Source: Betaproteobacteria bacterium UBA2293
GTDB lineage: Bacteria; Pseudomonadota; Gammaproteobacteria; Burkholderiales; Rhodocyclaceae
Direction: 5' to 3'
Assembly: GCA_002345845.1 (NCBI GenBank)
Contig: DDWF01000179.1
Span: forward strand, 1-14,458
DNA: 14,458 bases
This document shows positions 6,840 to 13,493 of the stretch, one piece after another. The stretch's first letter is position 1, and the number at the start of each line of letters is the position of its first letter. A model generated the notes under the pieces. The model had not been told where the DNA came from. It worked only from the letters and a program-made list of their open reading frames with translations, and searched no databases. A program made the position numbers and the translations under genes.

Positions 6840-7038
6840 GTCGTTCTCCGTCGTAAGCCAGGTTATCGAGGCGGCGGCTGGCTCGTTCGCAGAGGGCGCG
6901 CGTCTCATCGTCGAGCTCGTCCATGGCGCACAGGCGGTCGAGCAGTAGCGTCGCATGGCGTGCTGAATGCGGGCAGCCGGTTTCGTCATGGATCAGCAGT
7001 TGGCTGAGCGCGCCGGCCCAGAGTTCGCTATGCGGCAT
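6823..7038 (-). CDS. Hypothetical 71-residue Cys/His-containing protein
   Basis: A small soluble protein without a recognised family. It is probably helical and contains HDETGCPHSARH at residues 17-28 (H17, C22, H24, H28) and further cysteines at C37 and C50. There is no signal peptide or membrane segment. The ATG at 7038 is well supported: a strong GGAGGA site lies four bases upstream, just behind the stop of a 25-codon reading frame, and the 3' end overlaps the next gene by 17 bases. It belongs to the Fur-type operon ending with the DUF2325 gene. The spacing of His and Cys residues would allow metal binding, but no known motif is matched. Confidence 0.68.
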   Translation of the reverse strand: MPHSELWAGALSQLLIHDETGCPHSARHATLLLDRLCAMDELDDETRALCERASRRLDNLAYDGERHAGTA

Positions 7039-7042
7039 GCAG

Positions 7043-7048
7043 TCCTCC
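7043..7048 (-). promoter_or_regulatory. Strong ribosome binding site deciding the start of the 71-residue gene
   Basis: GGAGGA on the minus strand sits four bases before ATG 7038 and three bases after the TGA (7053-7051) of the upstream 25-codon frame. It fixes the start and suggests coupled translation of the two. Confidence 0.75.
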
Positions 7049-7050
7049 GC

Positions 7051-7128
7051 TCAGATGGGCAAGTGGTTGGCCAGTGCCGACCAGATCAGCAGGCCGGCCA
7101 GGGAGATGTGAGCAATGAGGCTGCGCAT
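7051..7128 (-). CDS. Possible 25-residue single-pass membrane peptide
   Basis: A 25-codon reading frame begins at the first ATG after the predicted transcription start (about 7152). It encodes a short hydrophobic peptide: MRSLIAH, then ISLAGLLIWSALA, then NHLPI, which fits one membrane helix with a positively charged N-terminus. Its stop is immediately followed by the strong ribosome site of the 71-residue gene, as expected for a real first gene or a leader peptide in an operon. Its own ribosome site is poor (AGG about 11 bases upstream). Whether it is translated cannot be settled from the sequence; it could be a regulatory leader frame rather than a functional protein. Confidence 0.45.
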   Translation of the reverse strand: MRSLIAHISLAGLLIWSALANHLPI

Positions 7129-7144
7129 GATTCAATTCGCCTAA

Positions 7145-7159
7145 TGAGAATGGTTCGCA
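7145..7159 (-). promoter_or_regulatory. Fur-like operator of the DUF2325 operon
   Basis: TGAGAATGGTTCGCA fits the Fur 7-1-7 consensus at 10 of 14 defined positions and lies over the -10 and start point. Extended by one base, the core GAGAATGGTTCGCAT (7146-7160) differs by a single base from operator 1 of hemP (4995-5009), in the same orientation and the same place relative to the promoter. Confidence 0.6.
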
Positions 7160-7187
7160 TATTAGGTCGTATGAATTGATTTGTAAA
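7159..7187 (-). promoter_or_regulatory. Sigma70 promoter of the DUF2325 operon
   Basis: On the minus strand the -35 is TTTACA (7187-7182) and the -10 is TAATAT (7164-7159), with an ideal 17-bp spacer in A/T-rich sequence. Transcription would start near 7152, upstream of the 25-codon frame. It lies downstream of the deaD terminator, so this operon is independent of deaD. Confidence 0.65.
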
Positions 7188-7218
7188 CAGGAATTATTCT
7201 TGTTTGTGCGGTGGGCGT

Positions 7219-7246
7219 AAAAAAGCCACGGCATATTGCCGTGGCT
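7219..7246 (-). terminator. Rho-independent terminator of deaD
   Basis: A perfect 10-bp stem (TGCCGTGGCT at 7237-7246 with AGCCACGGCA at 7224-7233) and a 3-base loop is followed on the minus strand by a run of six T. It begins 23 bp after the deaD stop codon. Confidence 0.92.
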
Positions 7247-7269
7247 CTCGGTGCAGCCAGCCAATAGGC

Positions 7270-9105
7270 TTAGCGTTCGGCGTAGGGCTTTTTCTTGAAC
7301 TTGCGCTCACCGTCGAACTTGCGCTCACCATCGCTGTCCGGGCGACCTTCGTCGGGACGCAGGTTGATCGGCACGCCGCGGACGCGGGTGCGCTTCAGGG
7401 CGTTGGCGGCTTCCGCCGGCATGCCGGCCGGCAGTTCGACGGTGCTCGATTCGTCATAAAGACCGATGCGGCCGATGAAGCGGCTTTCGATGCCGGCTTC
7501 GTTGGCGATGGCGCCGACGATGTCCTTGACCTGCACGCCGTGATCACGGCCGACATCGATGCGGTAGCGCACCATGTCGCCGCTCGGTGCGGCGCGCTTC
7601 GGCTTGTCCTCAAAGCGCGGCCGCTCGCCGCGTTCCTCGAAGCGGGGCTTGTCGCCGCGGTCTTCAAAACGCGGCCGTTCGCCCCGTTCCTCGCTCCGCG
7701 GCTTGCGCTCGCGTTCGGCAAAGCTGGACGGACGACGGCTGTCCGCGGCAAACGGTGTCGGCGCGCGGGCCGGCGCCGGATCTTCGCCGGGGATCTGCAG
7801 CGGTTTGCCTTCCTGGGCCATCTGACACAGAGCGGCGGCGACTTCCTCGGCACCGACGTTCTGCTCTTCGGCAATCTGCGCGACGATGTTGGCGAAGAAG
7901 TCGAGGCCTTCGGCGTTGAGCACCTCGGCCACTTTTTCCTTGAAGCCGGCGACGCGCTTATTGGTGACATCAGCGCGCGACGGCAGGGTCAGCGGCGCGA
8001 TCGGCTGCCGCGTGGCGCGCTCAATGGTGCGCAGCATGCGGATTTCACGCGGGGCGACGAAGAGGATGGCATTGCCGGTGCGGCCGGCGCGGCCGGTCCG
8101 GCCGATACGGTGCACATAGGCTTCGGTGTCGTACGGGATGTCGTAATTGACCACGTGGCTGACGCGCGGCACGTCGATGCCGCGGGCGGCGACGTCGGTG
8201 GCGATGACGATGTCCAGGGCGCCGGACTTCAGCTGCTCGATGACGCGTTCGCGCATCTGCTGGTTGAGGTCGCCGTTCAGCGCGGCGGCGGCATAGCCGC
8301 GGGCAGCCAGTTTGTCGGCCAGTTCGACGGTGGCGTTCTTGGTACGGACGAAGATGATGGCGGCGTCGAAATCGTTTTCAACTTCCAGGATGCGGGTCAG
8401 CGCATCGAGTTTGTGCATGCCGGATACCTGCCAGTACACCTGACGGATCGCGGCAACGGTGGTCGTCGCCGACTTGATCTTCACTTCGCGGGGTTCGACC
8501 AGGTACTTCTGGGCGACGCGGCGGATCTGTTCCGGCATGGTGGCGGAGAACAGTGCGGTCTGGTGCGTGGCCGGGGTGCGTTCGAGAATCCATTCGACGT
8601 CGTCGATGAAGCCCATGCGCAGCATTTCGTCGGCTTCGTCGAGAACCATGGTCTTCAGATTGTCGAGATTGAGCGTCTTGCGTTCCAGGTGATCCATGAC
8701 CCGACCCGGCGTGCCGACGATGATGTGGGCACCGCGCGACAGCTGCTTCAACTGGATGGTGTAGCTCTGGCCACCGTAGATCGGCAGCACGTGAAAACCG
8801 GGCAGGTTCTTGGCGTAGCTTTGCAGCGCCTCGGCGACCTGAATGGCCAGTTCGCGCGTCGGCGTCAGCACCAGCGCCTGCGGCTTGGTCAGCTTGACGT
8901 CAATCTGTTCCATCAGCGGCAGCGCGAAGGCGGCTGTCTTGCCGGTACCGGTCTGTGCCTGGCCGATCAGGTCCTTGCCTTCAAGCAGGATGGGGATGCA
9001 TTCGGCCTGGATCGGGGAGGGGGATTCGTAGCCGATTTCGGCCAATGTCTTGAGAAGTGATTCGCTAAGTCCGAGATCGGCAAAGCTGTCGACGGCTGTC
9101 GTCAT
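7270..9105 (-). CDS. deaD: DEAD-box RNA helicase DeaD/CsdA
   Basis: A 611-residue ATP-dependent RNA helicase of the cold-shock/ribosome-assembly type (E. coli DeaD has 629 residues). Motifs in order: Q motif with F8 and Q33, Walker A QTGTGKT at 51-57, PTRELA at 82-87, TPGR at 132-135, DEAD at 156-159, SAT at 187-189, and HRIGRTGRAGR at 332-342. Residues about 510-585 are the DbpA-type RNA-binding domain (GRDHGVQVKDIVGAIANEAG), which marks DeaD/DbpA rather than RhlE or SrmB. A charged linker (about 440-508) contains three 9-residue repeats, and the tail ends in basic GERKF repeats. ATG 9105, preceded by AGGAAAGGAAAC, is preferred over an in-frame ATG 11 codons upstream. A strong terminator follows, and a structured leader precedes. 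Confidence 0.95.
   Translation of the reverse strand: MTTAVDSFADLGLSESLLKTLAEIGYESPSPIQAECIPILLEGKDLIGQAQTGTGKTAAFALPLMEQIDVKLTKPQALVLTPTRELAIQVAEALQSYAKNLPGFHVLPIYGGQSYTIQLKQLSRGAHIIVGTPGRVMDHLERKTLNLDNLKTMVLDEADEMLRMGFIDDVEWILERTPATHQTALFSATMPEQIRRVAQKYLVEPREVKIKSATTTVAAIRQVYWQVSGMHKLDALTRILEVENDFDAAIIFVRTKNATVELADKLAARGYAAAALNGDLNQQMRERVIEQLKSGALDIVIATDVAARGIDVPRVSHVVNYDIPYDTEAYVHRIGRTGRAGRTGNAILFVAPREIRMLRTIERATRQPIAPLTLPSRADVTNKRVAGFKEKVAEVLNAEGLDFFANIVAQIAEEQNVGAEEVAAALCQMAQEGKPLQIPGEDPAPARAPTPFAADSRRPSSFAERERKPRSEERGERPRFEDRGDKPRFEERGERPRFEDKPKRAAPSGDMVRYRIDVGRDHGVQVKDIVGAIANEAGIESRFIGRIGLYDESSTVELPAGMPAEAANALKRTRVRGVPINLRPDEGRPDSDGERKFDGERKFKKKPYAER
7297..7332 (-). repeat. Two 18-bp tandem repeats in the deaD 3' end
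   Basis: Two adjacent 18-bp copies differing at one base encode the repeated GERKFD/GERKF motif in the basic C-terminal tail. It is a small in-frame coding repeat in a region expected to bind RNA. Confidence 0.7.
7611..7691 (-). repeat. Three 27-bp tandem repeats inside deaD
   Basis: Three adjacent imperfect 27-bp units (7611-7637, 7638-7664, 7665-7691) encode repeats of the type RGERPRFEE/RGDKPRFE at about residues 472-498, in the linker before the RNA-binding domain. The unit length keeps frame, so copy number could vary without inactivating the protein. Confidence 0.8.
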
Positions 9106-9161
9106 GGTGCTGTTTCCTTTCCTCGTCGCTGTTGGCATTTGTTATGGCGGGCGACGGATTG

Positions 9162-9209
9162 GCCCGATGGTCGGGCGGCCTGAGTGACCCCGACGCAGCC
9201 TTGCCGGGG
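9162..9209 (-). promoter_or_regulatory. Structured leader region upstream of deaD
   Basis: The 200-bp spacer 9106-9305 before deaD has no gene. It holds two GC-rich hairpins: 9162-9176 (arms GCCCGA/TCGGGC, 3-base loop) and 9188-9209 (arms CCCCG/CGGGG, 12-base loop). Long structured leaders are known for cold-shock helicase genes such as csdA, so a post-transcriptional role is plausible. I could not place a convincing -35/-10 pair, and the leader's start is unknown. Confidence 0.4.
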
Positions 9210-9305
9210 AATAAATCAATGGGGTGAATCCTGCACAAGAACCTACAAAACCGGGGGCTGCTCGGAATTACTGCGGGCGATACATCACGCATTGAACTGA
9301 TTATT

Positions 9306-10100
9306 CTACATTTTTTTTGCCAGGGCCGCCAGCTCGGCCGGTGTGAATCCGGCTGCCAGACGGGCCACTTCGTTCATCGGCGCTTGCTGCCTGGGGGCCT
9401 TGAAGCGGGTGAGCAGGTCGCGATAGGTGCTTTCCGGCTCGCAGCCGCGTTGTCCGCAGAGGAAGCGGAACCAGCGGTCGCCCAAGCCGACGTGGCCGAT
9501 CTCGTCGCGCAGGATGATGTCGAGCACCCGGGCGCTGGCCGTGTCGCCGGCTGCTTCCAGACGGCGCTGGATCGGTGGCGTGGCATCGAGACCACGGGCT
9601 TCGAGCAGGCGGGGAATCAGCGCCATGCGGATCAGCGGATCGTCGGCCGTGCGTTCCGCCATGGCCCACAGGCCGCCGTGTGCGGGAAAGTCGCCGTAAT
9701 CATGACCGCAGTCCTGCAGGCGCTGGCGCAATAGCATGAAGTGTTCCGCTTCCTCGGCAGCGACGCCGATCCAGTCGCCGTAATAGGCTTCGGGCAGGCC
9801 GCGGAAGCGGGCGGCATGATCGAGCGCCAGATTGATCGCGGTGAACTCTATGTGAGTGATGGCGTGGAACAGGCCAGCGCGGCCTTCTGGCGTATGTGTG
9901 CTGCGTTGCGTGACCAGCTTCGGTGCTACCAGCTCGGGCTTCGCCGGCCGGCCACAGACCAGCTCGACCGGTGTCGTGTCCTGCCAGTCGAGCTTCCCGG
10001 CGTGCCAGTCGGCGGCCAGGGCCTGGGTCAGCGTCAATTTTTCGGTGATGTCGCTGGCGGCCAGTGCTGCTGCCAGTCGCGGGAAGAGCGCCAGGGTCAT
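9306..10100 (-). CDS. DUF455 family ferritin-like protein
   Basis: A 264-residue protein of the DUF455 ferritin-like group. Paired helices carry carboxylate/His ligands of a di-iron type: HIEF at 83-86 (E85), EEAEH at 116-120, E167 in RLLEARG, and DEIGH at 199-203 (E200, H203). In bacteria these proteins are largely uncharacterised; some members of the wider superfamily are tRNA-modifying or storage enzymes, so no reaction is assigned. The start ATG at 10100 overlaps the stop of the tas-like gene as ATGA, indicating coupling. The gene ends with an A8 run coding Lys-Lys just before the last Met. No terminator is seen after it. Family assignment is good; the role is unknown. Confidence 0.82.
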   Translation of the reverse strand: MTLALFPRLAAALAASDITEKLTLTQALAADWHAGKLDWQDTTPVELVCGRPAKPELVAPKLVTQRSTHTPEGRAGLFHAITHIEFTAINLALDHAARFRGLPEAYYGDWIGVAAEEAEHFMLLRQRLQDCGHDYGDFPAHGGLWAMAERTADDPLIRMALIPRLLEARGLDATPPIQRRLEAAGDTASARVLDIILRDEIGHVGLGDRWFRFLCGQRGCEPESTYRDLLTRFKAPRQQAPMNEVARLAAGFTPAELAALAKKM

Positions 10101-11143
10101 GGCGCCGGGTTGGTGTAACGCAGGTGGATGGCATCAATCTCGGCAAGTATTTCCGCCGACAGCGGCGTTTGTGTGGCCGGCAGGGTTTCCTGCAGTTGCG
10201 CTAGCGACGAGGCGCCAATGATGGTGCTGGCGACAAACCAGCGCGAACGCACGAAACCCAATGCCAGTTGTGTCGGCGTCAGGCCATTCTGCCGGGCCAG
10301 TTCGGCGTAGGCCAGGGTGGCCGGGGCGACGTTGGGCTTGGTGTAACGCTGGCCGAAGCTTGGCCATTGCGTCAGGCGGCCGGCTACCGCCGGATCGGCC
10401 AGATACTTGCCGGTCAGGTGGCCGAAGGCAAGCGGTGAATAGGCGAGCAGGCCGACCTTTTCGCGGTGGCAGACTTCGCTGAGGCCGCTTTCGAACGTGC
10501 GATTGAGCAGATGGTAGGCATTTTGCGTCGACACAATGCGCGGCAGGCCCAGTTCGTCGGCCAGGCGGACAAACTGCATGATGCCCCACGGGTGTTCGTT
10601 GGAGACGCCGACATGGCGGATCTTGCCCTCGCGCACCAGTTCGGCCAGGACCTCCAGTTGCTCGCGGATGCCGGTGCACTCGCGTTCCTTGTCCGGTTCG
10701 TACTGCCACTGGCCGAACATCGGCTGATTGCGTTCCGGCCAGTGCAGCTGATAAAGATCGATGTAATCGGTCTGCAGTCGGCGCAGCGAACCTTCGATGG
10801 CCGCCCGGATGTTGCTCCGGTCCATCGCCAGCGGGCCATTGCGGATCCAGGTCAGACTGCGTGCCGGGCCAGCCACCTTGGTCGCCAGAATGATCCGGTC
10901 GCGCTGCTGGCGGGCGAGCCAGCGGCCGACGATGCTCTCGGATGCACCGCAGGTCTCGGCGCGCGGAGGGACGGCGTACATCTCGGCGGTGTCGATGAAA
11001 TTGACGCCAGCGGCGAGGGCAAAATCGAGCTGCCGATGGGCGTCCTGCTCGCTGGTCTGTTCGCCGAAGGTCATTGTCCCTAGACAGACGTCGGGTATGT
11101 TCAGGTCACTGCAGCCGAGTGGCTTTTTCTCGAATGGGGTCAT
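10097..11143 (-). CDS. tas: Aldo/keto reductase, Tas-like
   Basis: A 348-residue NADP(H)-dependent aldo/keto reductase with a TIM barrel, close in length to E. coli Tas (346). The catalytic tetrad is visible as D51, Y56, K89 and H134. Tas-like stretches include LGTMTFGEQTSEQDAHRQLD at 21-40, FIDTAEMYAVPPR at 49-61 and LYQLHWPER at 130-138; SNEHPWG and TQNAYHLLNR follow, and GASS near the C-terminus is a cofactor-binding stretch. The ATG at 11143, with AGGAG upstream, is preferred over an extension to 11185. It follows a 110-residue unknown gene by 25 bp and overlaps the DUF455 gene by four bases. The physiological substrate of Tas is not firmly known. Confidence 0.9.
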   Translation of the reverse strand: MTPFEKKPLGCSDLNIPDVCLGTMTFGEQTSEQDAHRQLDFALAAGVNFIDTAEMYAVPPRAETCGASESIVGRWLARQQRDRIILATKVAGPARSLTWIRNGPLAMDRSNIRAAIEGSLRRLQTDYIDLYQLHWPERNQPMFGQWQYEPDKERECTGIREQLEVLAELVREGKIRHVGVSNEHPWGIMQFVRLADELGLPRIVSTQNAYHLLNRTFESGLSEVCHREKVGLLAYSPLAFGHLTGKYLADPAVAGRLTQWPSFGQRYTKPNVAPATLAYAELARQNGLTPTQLALGFVRSRWFVASTIIGASSLAQLQETLPATQTPLSAEILAEIDAIHLRYTNPAP

Positions 11144-11168
11144 GGCGGTTCTCCTGGAGTGGGGCGAA

Positions 11169-11501
11169 TCAGGGATGATCTTCAAGCTGCCCGTAGATCA
11201 AAATATGGCGCTCGAGCACGTCGTCGAAGGCCGATGGAACAATGGCCAACCGGTGCTCGGCGGGCGAAACGCCATGGCGTTCCAGCCACGCCTGAGCAGC
11301 TTCGCTGGCGGCGTCGAAGGTGTCGAACAAGGCATGCAACGAGGGCGAGCGAACCGGCAGGAATTCGCCACTGTTGCGGTCGAGCAACAAGTCGCTGCCC
11401 AGCGTCTGCACGGCGTACCCGTCTGCCCGGCGGGGCAGGGGCAAGGTCTCCAGGGCGAAGCGATCGCCAAAGGTATCGTCGGCAAGTGGGCGAGTGGTCA
11501 T
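11169..11501 (-). CDS. Hypothetical protein, 110 residues
   Basis: A small soluble protein that I do not recognise. It has no signal peptide or membrane segment. The sequence is acidic, with a likely compact alpha/beta fold: strands around LETLPLPRR and YAVQTLGSDLLLDRNSG, then helices around SLHALFDTFDAASEAAQAWL and SAFDDVLERHILIYGQ. The ATG at 11501 has only a weak ribosome site. It precedes the tas-like gene by 25 bp on the same strand, so it is likely its operon partner. On the other side it faces the pit gene divergently across about 110 bp. Confidence 0.7.
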   Translation of the reverse strand: MTTRPLADDTFGDRFALETLPLPRRADGYAVQTLGSDLLLDRNSGEFLPVRSPSLHALFDTFDAASEAAQAWLERHGVSPAEHRLAIVPSAFDDVLERHILIYGQLEDHP

Positions 11502-11547
11502 GCGGCATTTTACCGTGGCCCGTCTTCGCGGAGCCGCCCCTCACAAG

Positions 11548-11565
11548 ATGTCAGAGGATGGTCAC
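11548..11565 (+). promoter_or_regulatory. Weak candidate Pho box upstream of pit
   Basis: ATGTCAG and TGGTCAC lie 11 bp apart (4-bp gap), the phasing of PhoB sites built from CTGTCAT repeats. Matches are 5/7 and 4/7, so this is weak. An A/T-rich stretch follows where a -10 would lie. The context (phosphate transporter 48 bp downstream) is what makes it worth listing. Confidence 0.25.
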
Positions 11566-11612
11566 AAATATGAAACAATACGCCCCGCTCAAAGTTGCTT
11601 CAGGGAGTCGGC

Positions 11613-13190
11613 ATGGAATTCAGTGATATCAACAAGATAGAAAAAGCCACCAAAAAGGGGCAGAACGAACTGTTCAGGCTGGGTATCGGCCTGATTTTCA
11701 TCGTCGGCATCATGCTCTACGCGTCCACGCTCGAGGTCGGGCGCGGTGGCGTCATGCTCGTGGTCGCGGCGATGATCGGTGGCTATATGGCAATGAACAT
11801 TGGCGCCAACGACGTTGCCAATAACGTTGGCCCCGCTGTCGGCTCGCAAGCACTGACCCTGGGCGGTGCCCTAGTGATCGCCGCCATCTTCGAGGCGGCG
11901 GGGGCAATCATCGCCGGCGGCGAGGTGGTTTCCACCATCCGCAGCGGCATCATCGATCCGCAGAGCCTGAGTCCGGACAGCTTCGTCTGGCTGATGATGT
12001 CGGCCCTGCTCGCTGGCGCGGTCTGGCTGAATTTCGCCACTGCCGTCGGGGCGCCGGTTTCCACCACCCATTCCATCGTTGGGGCTATCCTGGGTGCCGG
12101 CGTAGCTGCATCCGGTTTCGATATCGTCAATTGGGGAACGATGGGCAATATTGCCGCCAGCTGGGTGATTTCGCCTGTTCTTGGCGGCATCTTTGCTGCC
12201 GGTTTCCTGTATCTGATCAAGCGCAGCATCACTTACCAGGAAGACATGGTGGCGGCGGCTGTACGCATGGTGCCGATCCTGGTCGGTGTCATGGTGGCGA
12301 CATTTACCGCTTATCTGCTCCTGAAGGGTCTGAACAAGATCTGGAAGATCAGTTTTTCCATGGCGATCATGGCCGGTGTGCTTGCCGGCTTCCTGACATT
12401 TGCCATTTTGCGGCCGGTGCTGAAGGGCCGGATGCATCGTATCGCCAACAGCAAGAGCAGTGTCAATGACCTGTTTACGGTGCCGCTGATTTTCTCGGCG
12501 GCATTGCTGAGTTTTGCCCATGGCGCCAATGACGTCGCCAATGCGATCGGTCCCTTGGCGGCGATTGCCGATGTGCTCGGCAAGGACGGCGCAAATTTGA
12601 GCACGGCCGCCGCCATTCCGACCTGGGTCATGATGGTTGGTGCCATCGGTATATCGCTTGGCCTGTGGCTGTTCGGGCCGAAGGTTATTCGCACCGTCGG
12701 TTCCGAAATCACCGAACTCGACAAGATGCGCGCCTATTGCATCGCCATGGCGGCAACCATCACGGTCATCGTCGCCAGCCAGCTCGGGTTACCGGTCAGT
12801 TCCACACACATCGCTGTTGGTGGTGTCTTCGGGGTCGGCTTCCTGCGTGAATATTTGAAGGCGAACTACGCGCGGATGGAAGAGGAGATCCGCCAGCACC
12901 ATCCGGAAAACGACCGGGAAGCGATCAATGCCTTCATGGCGCGTTTCAAGAAGGCTTCGGTCGACGAAAAGGGGCGCATGCTGTCAGAACTGAAAACCCA
13001 GTCGAAGATGCGAGCTGACCCGGCGCATTTCTCCAAGTTCGAACGTAAGGGTCTGCGTCGTGTCTATCGTCAGGAACTAGTCAAGCGTTCGCAACTGTTC
13101 AAAATCGCCGCCGCCTGGGTGATTACTGTGCCGGCGTCGGCGCTGTTCGCGGCGATGATCTATTACATGATCCGCGGCATGTTCATCTGA
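11613..13190 (+). CDS. pit: Inorganic phosphate transporter, PiT family
   Basis: A 525-residue inner-membrane low-affinity phosphate (metal-phosphate/H+) symporter of the PiT family. Both signature repeats are present: GANDVANN at 64-71 and GANDVANA at 304-311, with paired PVSTTHS (148-154) and PVSSTHI (394-400). About ten or more membrane segments are visible. Residues about 413-495 form a hydrophilic, charged cytoplasmic stretch before a last helix (about 498-520). The ATG at 11613 has AGGGAG six bases upstream and is preferred over a TTG at 11595. The PhoU-like (DUF47) partner often found next to pit genes is absent here. The 3' end is convergent with the DUF465 gene, 14 bp away, with no clear terminator between. 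Confidence 0.94.
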   Translation: MEFSDINKIEKATKKGQNELFRLGIGLIFIVGIMLYASTLEVGRGGVMLVVAAMIGGYMAMNIGANDVANNVGPAVGSQALTLGGALVIAAIFEAAGAIIAGGEVVSTIRSGIIDPQSLSPDSFVWLMMSALLAGAVWLNFATAVGAPVSTTHSIVGAILGAGVAASGFDIVNWGTMGNIAASWVISPVLGGIFAAGFLYLIKRSITYQEDMVAAAVRMVPILVGVMVATFTAYLLLKGLNKIWKISFSMAIMAGVLAGFLTFAILRPVLKGRMHRIANSKSSVNDLFTVPLIFSAALLSFAHGANDVANAIGPLAAIADVLGKDGANLSTAAAIPTWVMMVGAIGISLGLWLFGPKVIRTVGSEITELDKMRAYCIAMAATITVIVASQLGLPVSSTHIAVGGVFGVGFLREYLKANYARMEEEIRQHHPENDREAINAFMARFKKASVDEKGRMLSELKTQSKMRADPAHFSKFERKGLRRVYRQELVKRSQLFKIAAAWVITVPASALFAAMIYYMIRGMFI

Positions 13191-13204
13191 CCATGCGCCG
13201 CCGG

Positions 13205-13426
13205 TCAGGCTGGGATGTCCGGGATCAGCATCTGCTCCAACAGCAGGATGCGATCCTTTAAAGCCAGTTTGCGTTTTTTCAGGCGGCGAACGAGCAGGTC
13301 ATCGGGAGGCGGGTTCTCGATCAAGTGAGTGATCACCAGGTCGAGATCGCGATGCTCCATCTGCAGTTCGTGCAGCTGGCTGCGAATATCGATGGTGTCG
13401 GCATCGCTCAGCGGATGGGTGGCCAT
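13205..13426 (-). CDS. DUF465 family small coiled-coil protein (YdcH-like)
   Basis: A 73-residue protein of the DUF465/YdcH type: helical and charged, with the family core HRDLDLVITHLIENPPPDDL followed by LVRRLKKRKLALKDRILLLEQ. The function of this widespread family is unknown. The ATG at 13426 is supported by AGGAG six bases upstream. It is convergent with pit and divergent from the 102-residue gene; the latter's promoter -35 lies only 10 bp before this start, within this gene's own ribosome site. Confidence 0.85.
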   Translation of the reverse strand: MATHPLSDADTIDIRSQLHELQMEHRDLDLVITHLIENPPPDDLLVRRLKKRKLALKDRILLLEQMLIPDIPA

Positions 13427-13435
13427 GCTCTACTC

Positions 13436-13463
13436 CTGACAGCTTCTGGTGATTTGCTAGAAT
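13436..13463 (+). promoter_or_regulatory. Sigma70 promoter of the 102-residue gene and greB
   Basis: The -35 is CTGACA (13436-13441) and the -10 is TAGAAT (13458-13463), with a 16-bp spacer. Transcription would start near 13470, about 24 bases before the ATG at 13494. The -35 overlaps the ribosome-binding region of the divergent DUF465 gene. Confidence 0.6.
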
Positions 13464-13493
13464 AACTTGAACAAACGACGGGAGGAGAGAGAA

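Noticed and set aside
7028..7264. A 78-codon minus-strand frame between deaD and the 71-residue gene
   Set aside because: It starts within the deaD terminator and spans the Fur-type promoter, so it would not be on the transcript in the right form. The 25-codon frame in another phase fits the promoter better.
7611..7691. Tandem repeats considered as a CRISPR array
   Set aside because: The units are directly adjacent without spacers and are in-frame coding repeats in deaD. No cas genes are present.
7204..9060. A 618-codon plus-strand open frame opposite deaD
   Set aside because: It covers deaD in antisense and includes the deaD terminator. Its composition is that of a shadow frame, with no motifs.
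13191..13204. Terminator between the convergent pit and DUF465 genes
   Set aside because: Only 14 bp are available, and no stem followed by a T run can be seen on either strand.
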